Numbered from the stretch's first letter, positions 25,612 to 35,013 are shown. The stretch: 64,000 bases of DNA from Pseudomonadota bacterium (GCA_021324855.1 JAJPIG010000022.1:62001-126000); one strand, 5' to 3'. Program-made: numbers and translations. Notes: generated from the sequence alone by a model not told the origin.

Positions 25612-26973
25612 ATGGCCAGAGATTATCGATCGGGCTTCGCGGCGACGGGCAGGCAACCGACCCACAAGTCGGGGTGGATGCCGCGATGGCTCAATCGCGA
25701 TATCACGCTCTTAATCGCGCTGCAGGCGCTTTACGGCCTCACCGTCGGTTACCTGCCGATTGTTCTGCCGCTCTATCTTGTCTCGATCGGTTTCGGCGCG
25801 GTCGAGCTGGGCTTTTTGATGACGGCCGTATCGATCCTCGGCGCGCTGTTCGCAGTCGCCACCGGCGTGGTCTCTGATCGCTTCGGCTACAAGAGGGTCA
25901 TTGTCGGTTCGTCATTCGTCGTCGCCCTGGGCACTCTGCTTTTCGGCACGACGCGGAATCTTTACCTGATGATGCTTCTCGCCGGCATCTCGCAGATCGT
26001 CCCGCCCGGAGGCGCCGGCAGCGGGGTCGGAATCGGCCCGTCGTATCCGGCGGTGCAAGCGCTGACCGCAGCCCATTGCGAGGATCGCGATCGCACCTCG
26101 GCGTTGTCGTGGATGGCCCTGGTCAGCGGTATCGCGACCGCCGTCGGCGCGCCGCTCGCCGCGCTGCCCGATCTTATGCATCGCAAGGCCGGCATCAGCG
26201 TCCTGCACGGCTACTATTTCATTTTCATTCTGACTGCGATCATCAATATGTTGAGCGCCGTACTGGTCTATCCGATCAGTGAAACGCGCCGGGCTTTGCC
26301 GCGCTCGATCGCACCCCCCGGACGCGCGGTTCCTCCGCCCGAGGCTTCGTCGGATGAGCCGCGAATTTTCGGTTTGTCGTCAAGCACGTGGGCGTTGGTA
26401 TGGCGCTTCATGCTGGTGAACTTTACCAACGGCCTCGCGGTGGGTGCGCTCGGTCCGTTCCTTACTTACTGGTTTTTGCGGCGATGGGGCGCTACGGCCA
26501 ATCAACTGGGCACACTGTTCTTCATCATCAATCTATCCGTGGTGGTGCCGTTGTTCGCGGCCGGTCCACTCGCCCGCCGTTTCACCGCGGTCGGCACGGT
26601 CGTCGGATCGCGCGGTCTGTCGTCATTGTTCCTGGTGATCATGCCGTTCATGCCGAGCTTCTGGCTCTCGGGCGGAGCATTCCTCGCGCGTCAGCTTGCC
26701 AATGCAATTTCCGTCCCGGTGCGCCAATCCTATATTCTCGGCGTGATCCGGCCGTCGGAGCGCGCCAGCGCCGCAGGCATCGCGAACCTCCCGATCCAGG
26801 GAGGCTTGTCGATTAGCTCAGTGGTGACGGGTTACCTGATGCGGCTCGCGCTGACCATCCCGATCGAGCTTTCGGCCTTCTTTCAGATCCTGAACACCGC
26901 CCTCTTCTGGATCTTCTTCCGCTCCAAGCCGCCGGTCGAAGAGGTATACCGCCGTGCTGAGCCCGGCCGCTAG
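25612..26973 (+). CDS. MFS transporter
   Basis: 453 residues with twelve predicted membrane helices. The loop after helix 2 has GVVSDRFGYKRV, the A-like motif of the major facilitator superfamily (G-x3-D-R-x-G-R/K-R). A cytoplasmic insert around residues 225-245 divides the two halves. The N-terminus has about 25 residues rich in Gly and Arg before helix 1. No strong ribosome-binding site is visible. Substrate unknown; a solute exporter or an anion uptake protein are both possible. The second MFS gene follows after 33 bases, so the two may be co-transcribed. Confidence 0.85.
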   Translation: MARDYRSGFAATGRQPTHKSGWMPRWLNRDITLLIALQALYGLTVGYLPIVLPLYLVSIGFGAVELGFLMTAVSILGALFAVATGVVSDRFGYKRVIVGSSFVVALGTLLFGTTRNLYLMMLLAGISQIVPPGGAGSGVGIGPSYPAVQALTAAHCEDRDRTSALSWMALVSGIATAVGAPLAALPDLMHRKAGISVLHGYYFIFILTAIINMLSAVLVYPISETRRALPRSIAPPGRAVPPPEASSDEPRIFGLSSSTWALVWRFMLVNFTNGLAVGALGPFLTYWFLRRWGATANQLGTLFFIINLSVVVPLFAAGPLARRFTAVGTVVGSRGLSSLFLVIMPFMPSFWLSGGAFLARQLANAISVPVRQSYILGVIRPSERASAAGIANLPIQGGLSISSVVTGYLMRLALTIPIELSAFFQILNTALFWIFFRSKPPVEEVYRRAEPGR

Positions 26974-27006
26974 AATGCTCATGAGCGGCGGCTGGATCCT
27001 CGCCCG

Positions 27007-28509
27007 ATGAGCGCTGCAAAGCCGGCCCTCGAATTGAACGGTACCTCTCCGGCGCAGGATGCGGCCGCGGCGGCGCGCGCAGAGCTGATCGCAAATGTAG
27101 TGGTGCCGCTGATCGTCGGGTGTGCGCTCTTCATGCAGACGCTCGACACCACGGTTATCGCGACGGCGCTGCCGGCGATCGCGCAATCGATGCATGAGGA
27201 TCCGATCCGGCTCAATCTTGCGATCACCTCCTACCTGTTGAGCCTCGCGGTTTTTATCCCGATCAGCGGATGGGCCGCGGATCGCTACGGCGCGCGCACC
27301 GTGTTCCGCGCCGCCATTTTCGTCTTCACGCTCGGATCGATCTGCTGCGGGATCTCAAGTTCGCTGCCGATGCTGGTCGCGTCGCGCATCCTGCAAGGTT
27401 TCGGGGGCGCGATGATGGTTCCGGTCGGCCGCCTTGTCGTCCTCAAGACGGTCGCGAAAGCCGATCTCGTACAGGCAATGTCGCTGCTCACGATTCCGGC
27501 CGTGCTCGGTCCCGTGGTCGGACCGCCGCTTGGCGGCTTCATCGTCACGTACGGCTCGTGGCGCTGGATCTTCCTGATCAATGTGCCGATCGGTGTCATC
27601 GGGATGACCCTGGTGACGATCTTCATCGAGAACACGCGCGAGGCGACCTCGTCCCCGCTCGATCTGCGCGGCTTCCTGCTGACCGGATTCGGATTGGCGG
27701 GGCTGCTGTTCAGCTTCGAGGCGCTCGGCCGCAATGTACTGCCGGTTAGCATCGTGATGAGCGTGATGGCGGCCGGCTGCCTCTGCCTCGGCCTCTATGT
27801 GCTCCATGCGCGCCGAATCGATTACCCCATCATCGACCTTGCGCTGGTGCGTATCCCGACCTTCGCCGCTTCCGTGCTCGGCGGCGGGATGTTCCGGATG
27901 GGGATGGGCGCGCTGCCGTTTCTGCTCGCGATGTTGCTGCAACTCGTCTTCGGACTTAGTCCGTTCGTTTCGGGGCTCTTCACCTTTTCAAGCGCGGTCG
28001 GCGCGCTGATTATCAAGATGACCGTCGGCCCAATCATTCGCCGCTTCGGGTTCCGAAACCTGCTCGTCTACAATGGCTTCCTCAATGCGGTGATCATGAC
28101 GAGCTATGCCTGGTTTCGACCGTCGACGCCGTACGCGTTGATCATCGCGGCGCTGTTGATCGGTGGATTCTTTCGCTCGCTCCAGTTCACGAGCCTCAAC
28201 ACGCTGGCGTATGCCGACGTGTCGCTCGCCGCGATGAGCGGCGCGAACACGCTGGCGAGCATGGCGCAGCAATTGTTCCTGAGCCTCGGCGTCGGGATTT
28301 CCGCACTGGTGCTGCATATGAGCCTGCGGATGCATCATACGACGGCGCTGGCATCGCGCGATTTTGTGCCGGCCTTCCTCATCACCGGTATACTTTCTTT
28401 CCTGGCGGGCATCTGCTTCGTGCCGCTCGATCGTCACGCAGGCGCGGAGGTCAGCGGGCGGCCTGCCGAATTCGCTTCGACGTTGCGCCCGGTCTCCGAG
28501 GCTGATTGA
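27007..28509 (+). CDS. MFS transporter, DHA2 (EmrB/QacA-like) family
   Basis: 500 residues with fourteen predicted helices. Motif C-like and DHA2 landmarks include LDTTVIATALPAIAQSM in helix 1, GWAADRYGARTVFR after helix 2, and GPVVGPPLGGFIVTYGSWRWIFLINVPIG near residues 175-205. Proton-driven multidrug export of organic compounds is typical. There is no adjacent membrane fusion protein, unlike the EmrB gene at 37280. Confidence 0.9.
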   Translation: MSAAKPALELNGTSPAQDAAAAARAELIANVVVPLIVGCALFMQTLDTTVIATALPAIAQSMHEDPIRLNLAITSYLLSLAVFIPISGWAADRYGARTVFRAAIFVFTLGSICCGISSSLPMLVASRILQGFGGAMMVPVGRLVVLKTVAKADLVQAMSLLTIPAVLGPVVGPPLGGFIVTYGSWRWIFLINVPIGVIGMTLVTIFIENTREATSSPLDLRGFLLTGFGLAGLLFSFEALGRNVLPVSIVMSVMAAGCLCLGLYVLHARRIDYPIIDLALVRIPTFAASVLGGGMFRMGMGALPFLLAMLLQLVFGLSPFVSGLFTFSSAVGALIIKMTVGPIIRRFGFRNLLVYNGFLNAVIMTSYAWFRPSTPYALIIAALLIGGFFRSLQFTSLNTLAYADVSLAAMSGANTLASMAQQLFLSLGVGISALVLHMSLRMHHTTALASRDFVPAFLITGILSFLAGICFVPLDRHAGAEVSGRPAEFASTLRPVSEAD

Positions 28510-28756
28510 ACCGTAGAACGATTTTTGTGCGGCGTTCTCTTGATGCGGGGCAGGTTCGCTCAAATTTTCGATCACGCACCCTCGATCGCACCGCGCGAAA
28601 CTGCTCGAGATGATCGAGGTATTGCTGCGGATCATGGCCCCTGAGAACCCCTAGCCAATATGAAATTTGATCTTCATCGCTGCGTCGATCCTTTGCTCCA
28701 GCCAACTTCTTCCCGGAAGGCCGAGTGCGCTATATAGGCTTCAGGAGAGGATCACC

Positions 28757-29116
28757 ATGCCAAAGCCGGAAATGGAATTTCATATTCCGCAGGATAGCGG
28801 ATGGGAGCAGCTCAGCGAGAAGCGTCCGGGAATCTTTCAGAAGATTCTCAGCAAGGATGACGTGACCGGCAACTACACCCGCCTGATGAAATTCGAAAAG
28901 GGAGCGGATTTCAGCTTCGCCGGCGTTCTCACGCACGAGTTCTGGGAAGAGGTCTGGATCATCGAAGGCACGCTGACCGACCTGACGCTCGGCAAAACCT
29001 TCACCGCCGGCAGTTACGCCTGCCGGCCGCCCGGGATGAAGCACGGGCCGTATCGATCCGACACCGGAGTCCTGATGTTTGAGACGCGCTACTTTCTCGA
29101 CGCCAAACCGTCCTGA
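28757..29116 (+). CDS. Cupin-domain protein
   Basis: 119 residues from an ATG with AGGAGAGG in front. A single-cupin barrel is suggested by LMKFEKGADFSFAGVLTHEFWEEVWIIEG, the GTLTDLTLGKTFTAGSYACRPPGMKHGPY segment and a closing strand. The HEFWEE and GMKHGP residues could hold a metal, matching the two cupin motifs. Proteins of this size are often acetylacetone-cleaving or anti-sigma-factor-like, but no function can be assigned. The next gene (EthD-like) begins 46 bases later. Confidence 0.75.
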   Translation: MPKPEMEFHIPQDSGWEQLSEKRPGIFQKILSKDDVTGNYTRLMKFEKGADFSFAGVLTHEFWEEVWIIEGTLTDLTLGKTFTAGSYACRPPGMKHGPYRSDTGVLMFETRYFLDAKPS

Positions 29117-29162
29117 TCGGCGACGGTTAAACCCGCGGAGAAGTCCGCGGCGGAGAAGTATC

Positions 29163-29480
29163 ATGGTCAAATTCTGCGTCATCTATGAGGGACGGCCGGA
29201 AGACCCGGAGAAGTTCGATCGCTACTACTGGGAAAAGCATCTGCCGATCGTCGCGCGATGGCCGGGGCTGCGCAGCATGACGATCAACAAGGCGCGCCAA
29301 CTGAACGAGGGCATCTACCAGGTCGCCGAGATGTATTTCGACGATTTCAAGGCGCTCGAAGCAGCGATGGCCTCGCCGGAACGCATCGAGGCCGCGCAGG
29401 ATCGTCTGAAGTTTCCGAATTTTTACGGGACGATTCGTTACCAGGTGCTCGAAGTCCGCGAGTTCCCGATCCGCCGATGA
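29163..29480 (+). CDS. EthD-family protein
   Basis: 105 residues forming one ferredoxin-like (dimeric alpha-beta barrel) fold. VKFCVIYEGRPEDPEKFDRYYWEKHLPIVARWPGL is the EthD signature, with the family His in the EKHLP strand. EthD proteins are small companions of oxygenase systems such as ether-cleaving cytochrome P450s, and many act in degradation operons without a known enzyme activity. It follows the cupin gene and ends two bases before a convergent gene. Confidence 0.8.
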   Translation: MVKFCVIYEGRPEDPEKFDRYYWEKHLPIVARWPGLRSMTINKARQLNEGIYQVAEMYFDDFKALEAAMASPERIEAAQDRLKFPNFYGTIRYQVLEVREFPIRR

Positions 29481-29481
29481 A

Positions 29482-30270
29482 CTAGTGCGCCCATACCAGC
29501 TCAGGGTTGGATTCCCACGGATAGACGTGGACCATCCAGCCGAAAATCTGGGGATAGAATCGCCCGCCCGCTGAATCGCACGCGGCTTTGGTCGCGATCG
29601 ATCCGTTGAAGCCGAATTTCGTCCGGTCGACGGTTCGCGGATCAGTCCCCTTGGGCGGGAAGCAGAAGTTGATATGTCGATGCCAGCGCGCAATCGAGAG
29701 CGGCACGCGTTCGTTGAGTTGATCCTGGGTCGCGTTGCGCCGATCAGTGTACATCGCGCCGATCAATTTGTACCCGCCGCCAAAAGTGCGCTCGTACAGT
29801 AATGACGTCGGCTCGGCGGGATTGAAGATGAACGCGGCCTTCAGCCCGTACCAATTTTTCGTGAAGTGCACAACCTTCATCTGTTTGATTTCCGGATGAA
29901 ACGGCTTATAGCCGTCGGTCTCCGCGACTTTATAATCCTGATATTTGGCGAGCACGCGCCGCAACTCGGCGACGATCTTGTCGGCGCGCGCCCGGTCGGC
30001 GGGCGTCACTGGACGTGGATCGGTGAACGCCATGTGCAGCGCCATGTTGGACATGTGCGCCATGTGCGGGTCATGGTCCATGTCGTGCTCGGTGTCCATT
30101 GACATCGCTTCCATCTCCCCCGCTTTGATGTTGCTGCTGTCGGCCGGCATTATCGATGCGCCGCCCATGTTCATGCCTGCCATGCTGTCCGACGATCGCT
30201 GCGACGATGCCGACGTGGCGACGATTGCCGATGCGAGTATCAGCGGCGCGACGGACGCTAGCGATTTCAT
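29482..30270 (-). CDS. Secreted Met/His-rich protein of unknown function
   Basis: 262 residues. The start chosen has AGGGGG upstream; a longer frame exists but lacks support. A signal peptide ends near residue 24 (ATSASSQ). The next 50 residues are rich in Met, His and Asp (MAGMNMGG, HDMDHDPHMAHM), a pattern typical of copper or silver handling in periplasmic proteins. The C-terminal domain contains HFTKNWYGLKAAF, RWHRHINFCFP and GWMVHVYP, in which several His could also bind metal. No family name comes to mind. A metal-linked periplasmic role is inferred from composition only. Confidence 0.6.
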   Translation of the reverse strand: MKSLASVAPLILASAIVATSASSQRSSDSMAGMNMGGASIMPADSSNIKAGEMEAMSMDTEHDMDHDPHMAHMSNMALHMAFTDPRPVTPADRARADKIVAELRRVLAKYQDYKVAETDGYKPFHPEIKQMKVVHFTKNWYGLKAAFIFNPAEPTSLLYERTFGGGYKLIGAMYTDRRNATQDQLNERVPLSIARWHRHINFCFPPKGTDPRTVDRTKFGFNGSIATKAACDSAGGRFYPQIFGWMVHVYPWESNPELVWAH

Positions 30271-30372
30271 AGCCAACCCCCTAATCGATCCGGTTCGCGC
30301 GCCGAGGATATCAATTGCGGGAAATTTGTGGCAGTTAGCGGGGTGGCGTAAGTTTCGCGCCGGAGGACAGCC

Positions 30373-31062
30373 ATGTATTACGAACCGGGACGCACGCCCC
30401 ACAACCTGCCGCACGATCCTTTCAAATCCTGCGTGATACCGCGGCCGATCGGCTGGATCTCAACCATCGATGAGGCGGGCCGGCACAATCTCGCGCCGTT
30501 CAGCCAGTTTCAGAACGTCACCTTCGACCCGCCAATTGTGCTCTTCTGCGCGAATCAGAGGACGACCGGCAAGCGCAAGGACAGCGTCACGAACGCCGAG
30601 GCGACGGGCGAGTTCGTCTGGAACATGGCGACCTATGCGCTGCGCGAAGCCGTCAACCTGACGGCACAGGAAGTGCCGCCGGACGTCGATGAATTTGAAA
30701 TCGCGGGGCTGACCAAAGCGCCATCGCGCATCGTGCGGCCGGCACGCGTCGCCGAATCGCCGATCCATTTCGAATGCCGCTATCTGCAGACGGTGCGATT
30801 GCCCGGCAACGGTGTGATGGGTCCGGCGAACGTCGTGTTCGGCCAGGTCATCGCGATCCACATCGCCGACGACGCCTTCCGATCCGACGGGTGCATCGAC
30901 GTGCTGAAGCTGCGGCCGATCGCGCGCCTCGGCTACTACGACTACACGTCCATCGAGAGCATCTTCTCGATGCGCATCCCGGGCAGCGAGGCGATGAACG
31001 CCGGGCTCGAGGGCTCGAGCGAGAAGGCGGCGGCTATCCTCGGCAGACGCGCGCCGGTTTGA
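30373..31062 (+). CDS. Flavin reductase-like (FMN-binding split-barrel) protein
   Basis: 229 residues. The flavin-reductase-like fold is shown by PRPIGWISTIDEAGRHNLAPFSQFQNVTFDPPIVLFC, where the strand-loop positions carry the FMN phosphate contacts, and by the LTAQEVPPDVDEFEIAGL segment. Similar proteins reduce FMN or FAD with NAD(P)H for partner monooxygenases, or act as flavoprotein oxidoreductases. CGGAGGA lies ahead of the ATG. A luciferase-family oxidase at 124 could use reduced flavin, but they are 30 kb apart. Confidence 0.85.
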   Translation: MYYEPGRTPHNLPHDPFKSCVIPRPIGWISTIDEAGRHNLAPFSQFQNVTFDPPIVLFCANQRTTGKRKDSVTNAEATGEFVWNMATYALREAVNLTAQEVPPDVDEFEIAGLTKAPSRIVRPARVAESPIHFECRYLQTVRLPGNGVMGPANVVFGQVIAIHIADDAFRSDGCIDVLKLRPIARLGYYDYTSIESIFSMRIPGSEAMNAGLEGSSEKAAAILGRRAPV

Positions 31063-31074
31063 GACACGATCCCT

Positions 31075-31245
31075 TCAGGTAGTCTTGGCATCCTGAGCAC
31101 GCGCGTAATCGCGGGTCAGGGGATGCGTCGCGACGTCGTCGATCAGCTCGCCGTTCACCACTACGCGCCGCCCGTCATTGAGCGAGGCGAGGTACTCCGC
31201 ACCGCTGCGGATGTTGATCCTTGAGGACTGTTTCGCAGAGGGCAT
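31075..31245 (-). pseudogene. Fragment of a 4-hydroxyphenylacetate 3-hydroxylase (HpaB) family gene
   Basis: An open frame of 56 residues begins with a good AAAGGA site. Residues 11-44 (RSGAEYLASLNDGRRVVVNG ... DVATHPLTRDYAR) match the conserved N-terminus of HpaB-type FADH2 hydroxylases (normally about 480-520 residues). A TGA stop after DAKTT ends it and nothing homologous follows, so this is an amino-terminal remnant. It could be translated as a small protein, but the catalytic domain is absent. Confidence 0.5.
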
Positions 31246-31274
31246 GGCCGATCCTTTCGTGGCTTTCCAAGCGT

Positions 31275-32552
31275 TTATCGGGCCGGAAATCGATCTCGCA
31301 GCCATCGCACGATGACACGTCCGGCTTCCGGCCTCCCGCCGCGGTTGGGTTTGGAGGGAAGCGGGTTCCCGAAATGGTCGGCATCGACCTGCTCGAGTTG
31401 CTTGTCCGACGCGGCAGAGCGTCGATAGATCGACTCCGAGTTCGATGGATAAATGTTGTGATCGCCGGTGAAGTTGATCACCAGTGTCGGCGCCTTGATC
31501 AACGCGATGTTGTCGAGAACCGCGGCACGCGACGAAAGTCCGGACCACGTGCTGAGCCACGCCCGCGGCGTTTGATACCGGCCAAATCCCGCCTCGGTGT
31601 AATTGAGCAGATCGGGACGCGGCGAAAAAAGCGATCCGTAGGTGCGCTGGGAGGGATCGATCGAAAGATCAGCAAACGCCGGGTTCGCCTCGGTCCGATT
31701 GATCAGCAAATAGCGCCCGCTCACCGCGCGCCGTGCGATGAATGTGCGGCGCTCCGGCGGCATCCGATCGAACGCCGAATCGCGAGTAAGCTCGGCGAAG
31801 TACCGTTGCTCCTCAATGTAACGCCGCGCGATCGCATCAATTCGGGCAACGCGCGCCGCTTGCGCCGCACGATAACGCTGCAAAAATTCCAGGCTGTACT
31901 TGCTGGGCTCCGGCGGCTCGCGGAAACCGTTCGCCGGATTGTACATGTCGAGCGCGGGATCGCATGAGAGCGGATCGGCCTCGTCGGTCACCGACGGATC
32001 GATCGCATCCTGAAGGACTTTGCCTTCGCCGAGATGGGCCGCGATTATTACCATCGCATCCGCGGGCGGCATCTCGAAGCGGTTGAGGTCGTATGGGTCA
32101 CCGGCCGGAGTATCGCGCAGACGATTGGGCGGCGCGGTCACTGCCTGCGCCTGATAAAAAGTGTAAAGCGATCCGCCGCCGCTATTGCCGAGCAGGATGA
32201 CGTTCTGAAAGCCGCGCTGCCGGAGAAATTTAAGCGCCGCCGCAATGTCGGCCAGCAGCATCTCGTGGATGCACGCGATGTCGTTGCCTGGCCATCGCCC
32301 CTCCTGTCCGAAGGCCGCGTACCCCGCCTCGAGCAGAAAGGGAATTGCATAATGCCGGCTCATGTCGGCCCGCGGATGCATCGCGCAGACGACGCTCTTC
32401 TCGCCGCCGCGGGTGTAGAGGACGCCTTTCGACTCGCCGCCGTCTTCGGCGCGCAGCGGCACGATTTCGGAGTTCGTTCCCGACGGCAGCGTCTCGAACG
32501 ACATCAGCGAATGACCCAGCGACGGATATCTCATCAGAGGACCTATCGGCAC
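31275..32552 (-). CDS. Alpha/beta hydrolase family protein
   Basis: 425 residues, longer than a simple esterase. GTG at 32552 has CAGGAG ahead; internal Met residues are possible starts. The nucleophile elbow is GNSGGGSLY near residue 123, preceded by HPRADMSRHY and the strand VILLGN. Asp in NFTGDHN near residue 390 and the His in ADHFGNP are candidate acid and base. The helical insertion (about 180-320) is unusual and may form a lid. Substrate unknown. It is divergent from the MetE-core genes. Confidence 0.75.
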   Translation of the reverse strand: MPIGPLMRYPSLGHSLMSFETLPSGTNSEIVPLRAEDGGESKGVLYTRGGEKSVVCAMHPRADMSRHYAIPFLLEAGYAAFGQEGRWPGNDIACIHEMLLADIAAALKFLRQRGFQNVILLGNSGGGSLYTFYQAQAVTAPPNRLRDTPAGDPYDLNRFEMPPADAMVIIAAHLGEGKVLQDAIDPSVTDEADPLSCDPALDMYNPANGFREPPEPSKYSLEFLQRYRAAQAARVARIDAIARRYIEEQRYFAELTRDSAFDRMPPERRTFIARRAVSGRYLLINRTEANPAFADLSIDPSQRTYGSLFSPRPDLLNYTEAGFGRYQTPRAWLSTWSGLSSRAAVLDNIALIKAPTLVINFTGDHNIYPSNSESIYRRSAASDKQLEQVDADHFGNPLPSKPNRGGRPEAGRVIVRWLRDRFPAR

Positions 32553-32704
32553 GTCTCACTCCTGAAGTGGACGGCATCGCTGCGAGTCGACGCCGGTTTT
32601 GCGTCATATCTCGTCCCGATCCGACCTGCTGTCAAGCTCGCCGAACCGTTGCTCGTGAGGCATTTCGATTGCGTTTAGCAGTTCGATGATCTTATGCATT
32701 TCGG

Positions 32705-33826
32705 GTGAGCACCCGTACGATGCGTCGCACGATTCCGCCATTTCGCGCCGATCAGGTCGGCAGCCTGCTGCGCTCGGAGCGGCTCAAGCGGGCGCGCGCG
32801 AGTCTTCAGGCAGGCAGCATCAGCCGCGACCAACTCCGCGCAATCGAAGACACCGAAATCGAGGCGCTTATCCGGCGCCAGGAAGCGATTGGATTGGAGG
32901 CCGTGACCGATGGCGAGTATCGCCGTGGCTGGTGGCACTTCGATTTTCTGTGGGCGCTCGATGGATGCGAACGGTTCGCCGATGCGTCAGGTATCAGCTT
33001 CCGCGGCGCGACGACGACCGCCGACGGGATCCGCGTTACCGGCAAAATAGATTTTCCGGACAATCATCCGATGCTCGCGCATTTCAAGTTTCTTCGTGAG
33101 CATACGCGGCGCACGCCGAAGATGACGATTCCGTCGCCCGCGATGCTCTACGTGCGGACCGGGCGCAATCTGATCGATCGTGGCGTCTATTCCGACCTTG
33201 AAGGTTTCTTCGACGACCTCGCGAAGGCGTATCGCAAGGCGGTACGCGCCTTTTATGAGGCCGGATGCCGCTATCTACAATTCGACGACACCGCGTGGGC
33301 GTTTCTCTGTTCTCAGGAGCAGCGCGCCAAGGCGCTCGAGCGCGGCGACCGTCCCGACGATCTCGCTGCGAGCTACGCGCGCGTCGTCAACTACGCGGTC
33401 GGAGAAAAGCCGGCCGACATGGTGATCACAGGGCACGTATGCCGCGGCAATTTTCGGTCGTCGTGGATTTCGCAGGGCGGTTACGAGCCGGTCGCCGAGC
33501 GTCTGCTCGGCGGCGTCAATTACGACGGCTATTTTCTGGAATACGATTCGGAGCGCGCGGGTGGTTTCGAACCGCTCCGCTTCCTGCCGCGCGGCAGGAA
33601 GCTCGTGGTGCTTGGGCTGGTGACATCGAAGAGCGGCGAACTCGAGCCGCGCGATCTGATCAAACGGCGCATCGACGAGGCGGCAAAGTACGTTGCGATC
33701 GAACAGCTCTGCCTCAGCCCGCAATGCGGCTTCGCTTCGACCGAGGAAGGCAATTTGCTCACGGAAGATGAGCAGTGGGCAAAGTTGCGGATGGTGGTCG
33801 AGATCGCCGGTGAGGTATGGGGTTGA
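32705..33826 (+). CDS. Cobalamin-independent methionine synthase family (MetE C-terminal domain)
   Basis: 373 residues, equivalent to the catalytic barrel of MetE without its N-terminal domain. Zinc ligands are visible in order: His and Cys in TGHVCRG, Glu in EYDSERAGG, and Cys in LSPQCGF. The DGEYRRGWW segment matches the substrate-binding region of the YxjG/YxjH-like branch. Start is GTG at 32705, or ATG fifteen bases later. Such short forms transfer methyl groups from non-folate donors, or act in sulfur-compound metabolism, and are not always methionine synthases. A paralogue follows after 26 bases. Confidence 0.8.
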   Translation: MSTRTMRRTIPPFRADQVGSLLRSERLKRARASLQAGSISRDQLRAIEDTEIEALIRRQEAIGLEAVTDGEYRRGWWHFDFLWALDGCERFADASGISFRGATTTADGIRVTGKIDFPDNHPMLAHFKFLREHTRRTPKMTIPSPAMLYVRTGRNLIDRGVYSDLEGFFDDLAKAYRKAVRAFYEAGCRYLQFDDTAWAFLCSQEQRAKALERGDRPDDLAASYARVVNYAVGEKPADMVITGHVCRGNFRSSWISQGGYEPVAERLLGGVNYDGYFLEYDSERAGGFEPLRFLPRGRKLVVLGLVTSKSGELEPRDLIKRRIDEAAKYVAIEQLCLSPQCGFASTEEGNLLTEDEQWAKLRMVVEIAGEVWG

Positions 33827-33852
33827 CCTATGGCATGTAACGGAGTTCATCG

Positions 33853-35007
33853 ATGAAGCGCAGCACGGATCGGATTCTCACCACGCATTGCGGTAGTCTC
33901 GCGCGCCCTAAAGACCTGCTCGACATGATGAAGGCGAAGCTCAGCGGGCAGCCGTTCGACGCCGACGCGTATGCGCGCCGGGTACGCAGCGCGGTCGCCG
34001 ACAACATCAGGATGCAGGTCGACAAGGGCATCGATGTGGTTGCCGATGGCGAGCAGAGCAAGCCGGGGTTTTTCACCTATGTGAACGAGCGGCTGAGCGG
34101 CTTCGAGCCGCGGCCCGGCGGGGGCCTTGCGATGTTCGCTGATGAGCGTGCGGCGTTTCCGGAATATTATGCAGAGTACTTCGGGCAGGCGATGCTCGGC
34201 GGCGCGGTCGCGCCGATCGTCGCGATGGCCTGCACGGGACCGGTCAGTTATCGCGGCCAGGACGCGCTCAATCGGGATCTCGACAACCTGAAAGCCGCGC
34301 TCAAGGGGGCCAATGTCATCGAAGCGTTTGTTCCCGCAGTCGCCCCGAGCGGCGTCGGAATGAACGAATACTATCCGAGCGACGAAGCGTATCTGAACGC
34401 GGTCGCCGACGCGCTCAATGTCGAGTATCGCGCGATCGTCGATGCCGGGTTTCTGATCCAGATTGACGATCCGTTTCTATCAGACATCTACGGCGACTCG
34501 CGGTTGAACGCTGTCCAGCGTGATGAGCGGGCGGAGATGTATGTCGCAGCGATCAATCGCGGCCTGCGCGGTATCCCGCCGGAGAAGGTGCGCTTTCACA
34601 CCTGCTACGGAATCAACGAAGGGCCCCGCGTCCACGATGCGCAGCTCAAGGACATCGTGCCGGCGATGCTCAAGATCAATGCCGACGCTTACTCTTTCGA
34701 GGCCGCCAATTCGCGCCACGAGCACGAATATCACGTCTGGGAATCAGTGAAGTTGCCGGCCGGCAAGATCCTGATTCCGGGCGTGATCACGCACGCGAGC
34801 AATATCGTCGAGCATCCGGAGCTGATCGCGGAGCGGCTCGTCCGCTACGCAAAAATCGTCGGGCGCGAGAACGTGATCGCGGGCGCCGACTGCGGCTTCT
34901 CTTCGCAAGCCACGTATCATCCAGAAGTGCATCCCACGGTGGTCTGGGCGAAGTTCGAGGCGATGGCGGAGGGCGCGCGCCTCGCGACCAGGCAGCTCTG
35001 GCGCTAG
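33853..35007 (+). CDS. Cobalamin-independent methionine synthase family, second copy
   Basis: 384 residues, paralogue of the preceding gene. Zinc-site residues are His and Cys in FHTCYG, Glu in SFEAANS, and Cys in GADCGFSS. HCGSLARP at the start and VADGEQSKPGF are typical of the short MetE-core proteins annotated as methionine synthase II. Both copies lie in tandem and are presumably co-transcribed, so they may form a heterodimer or act on related methyl donors. No S-box or other SAM riboswitch is visible upstream. Confidence 0.82.
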   Translation: MKRSTDRILTTHCGSLARPKDLLDMMKAKLSGQPFDADAYARRVRSAVADNIRMQVDKGIDVVADGEQSKPGFFTYVNERLSGFEPRPGGGLAMFADERAAFPEYYAEYFGQAMLGGAVAPIVAMACTGPVSYRGQDALNRDLDNLKAALKGANVIEAFVPAVAPSGVGMNEYYPSDEAYLNAVADALNVEYRAIVDAGFLIQIDDPFLSDIYGDSRLNAVQRDERAEMYVAAINRGLRGIPPEKVRFHTCYGINEGPRVHDAQLKDIVPAMLKINADAYSFEAANSRHEHEYHVWESVKLPAGKILIPGVITHASNIVEHPELIAERLVRYAKIVGRENVIAGADCGFSSQATYHPEVHPTVVWAKFEAMAEGARLATRQLWR

Positions 35008-35013
35008 CGGCGA

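Noticed and set aside
28516..28548. Inverted repeat after the MFS gene (AGAACG and CGTTCT)
   Set aside because: Only six base pairs, a long loop and no T-run after it, so not called as a terminator.
31075..31089. TGA ending the HpaB fragment as another selenocysteine codon
   Set aside because: Translation past this TGA gives no HpaB homology, unlike the peroxiredoxin case.
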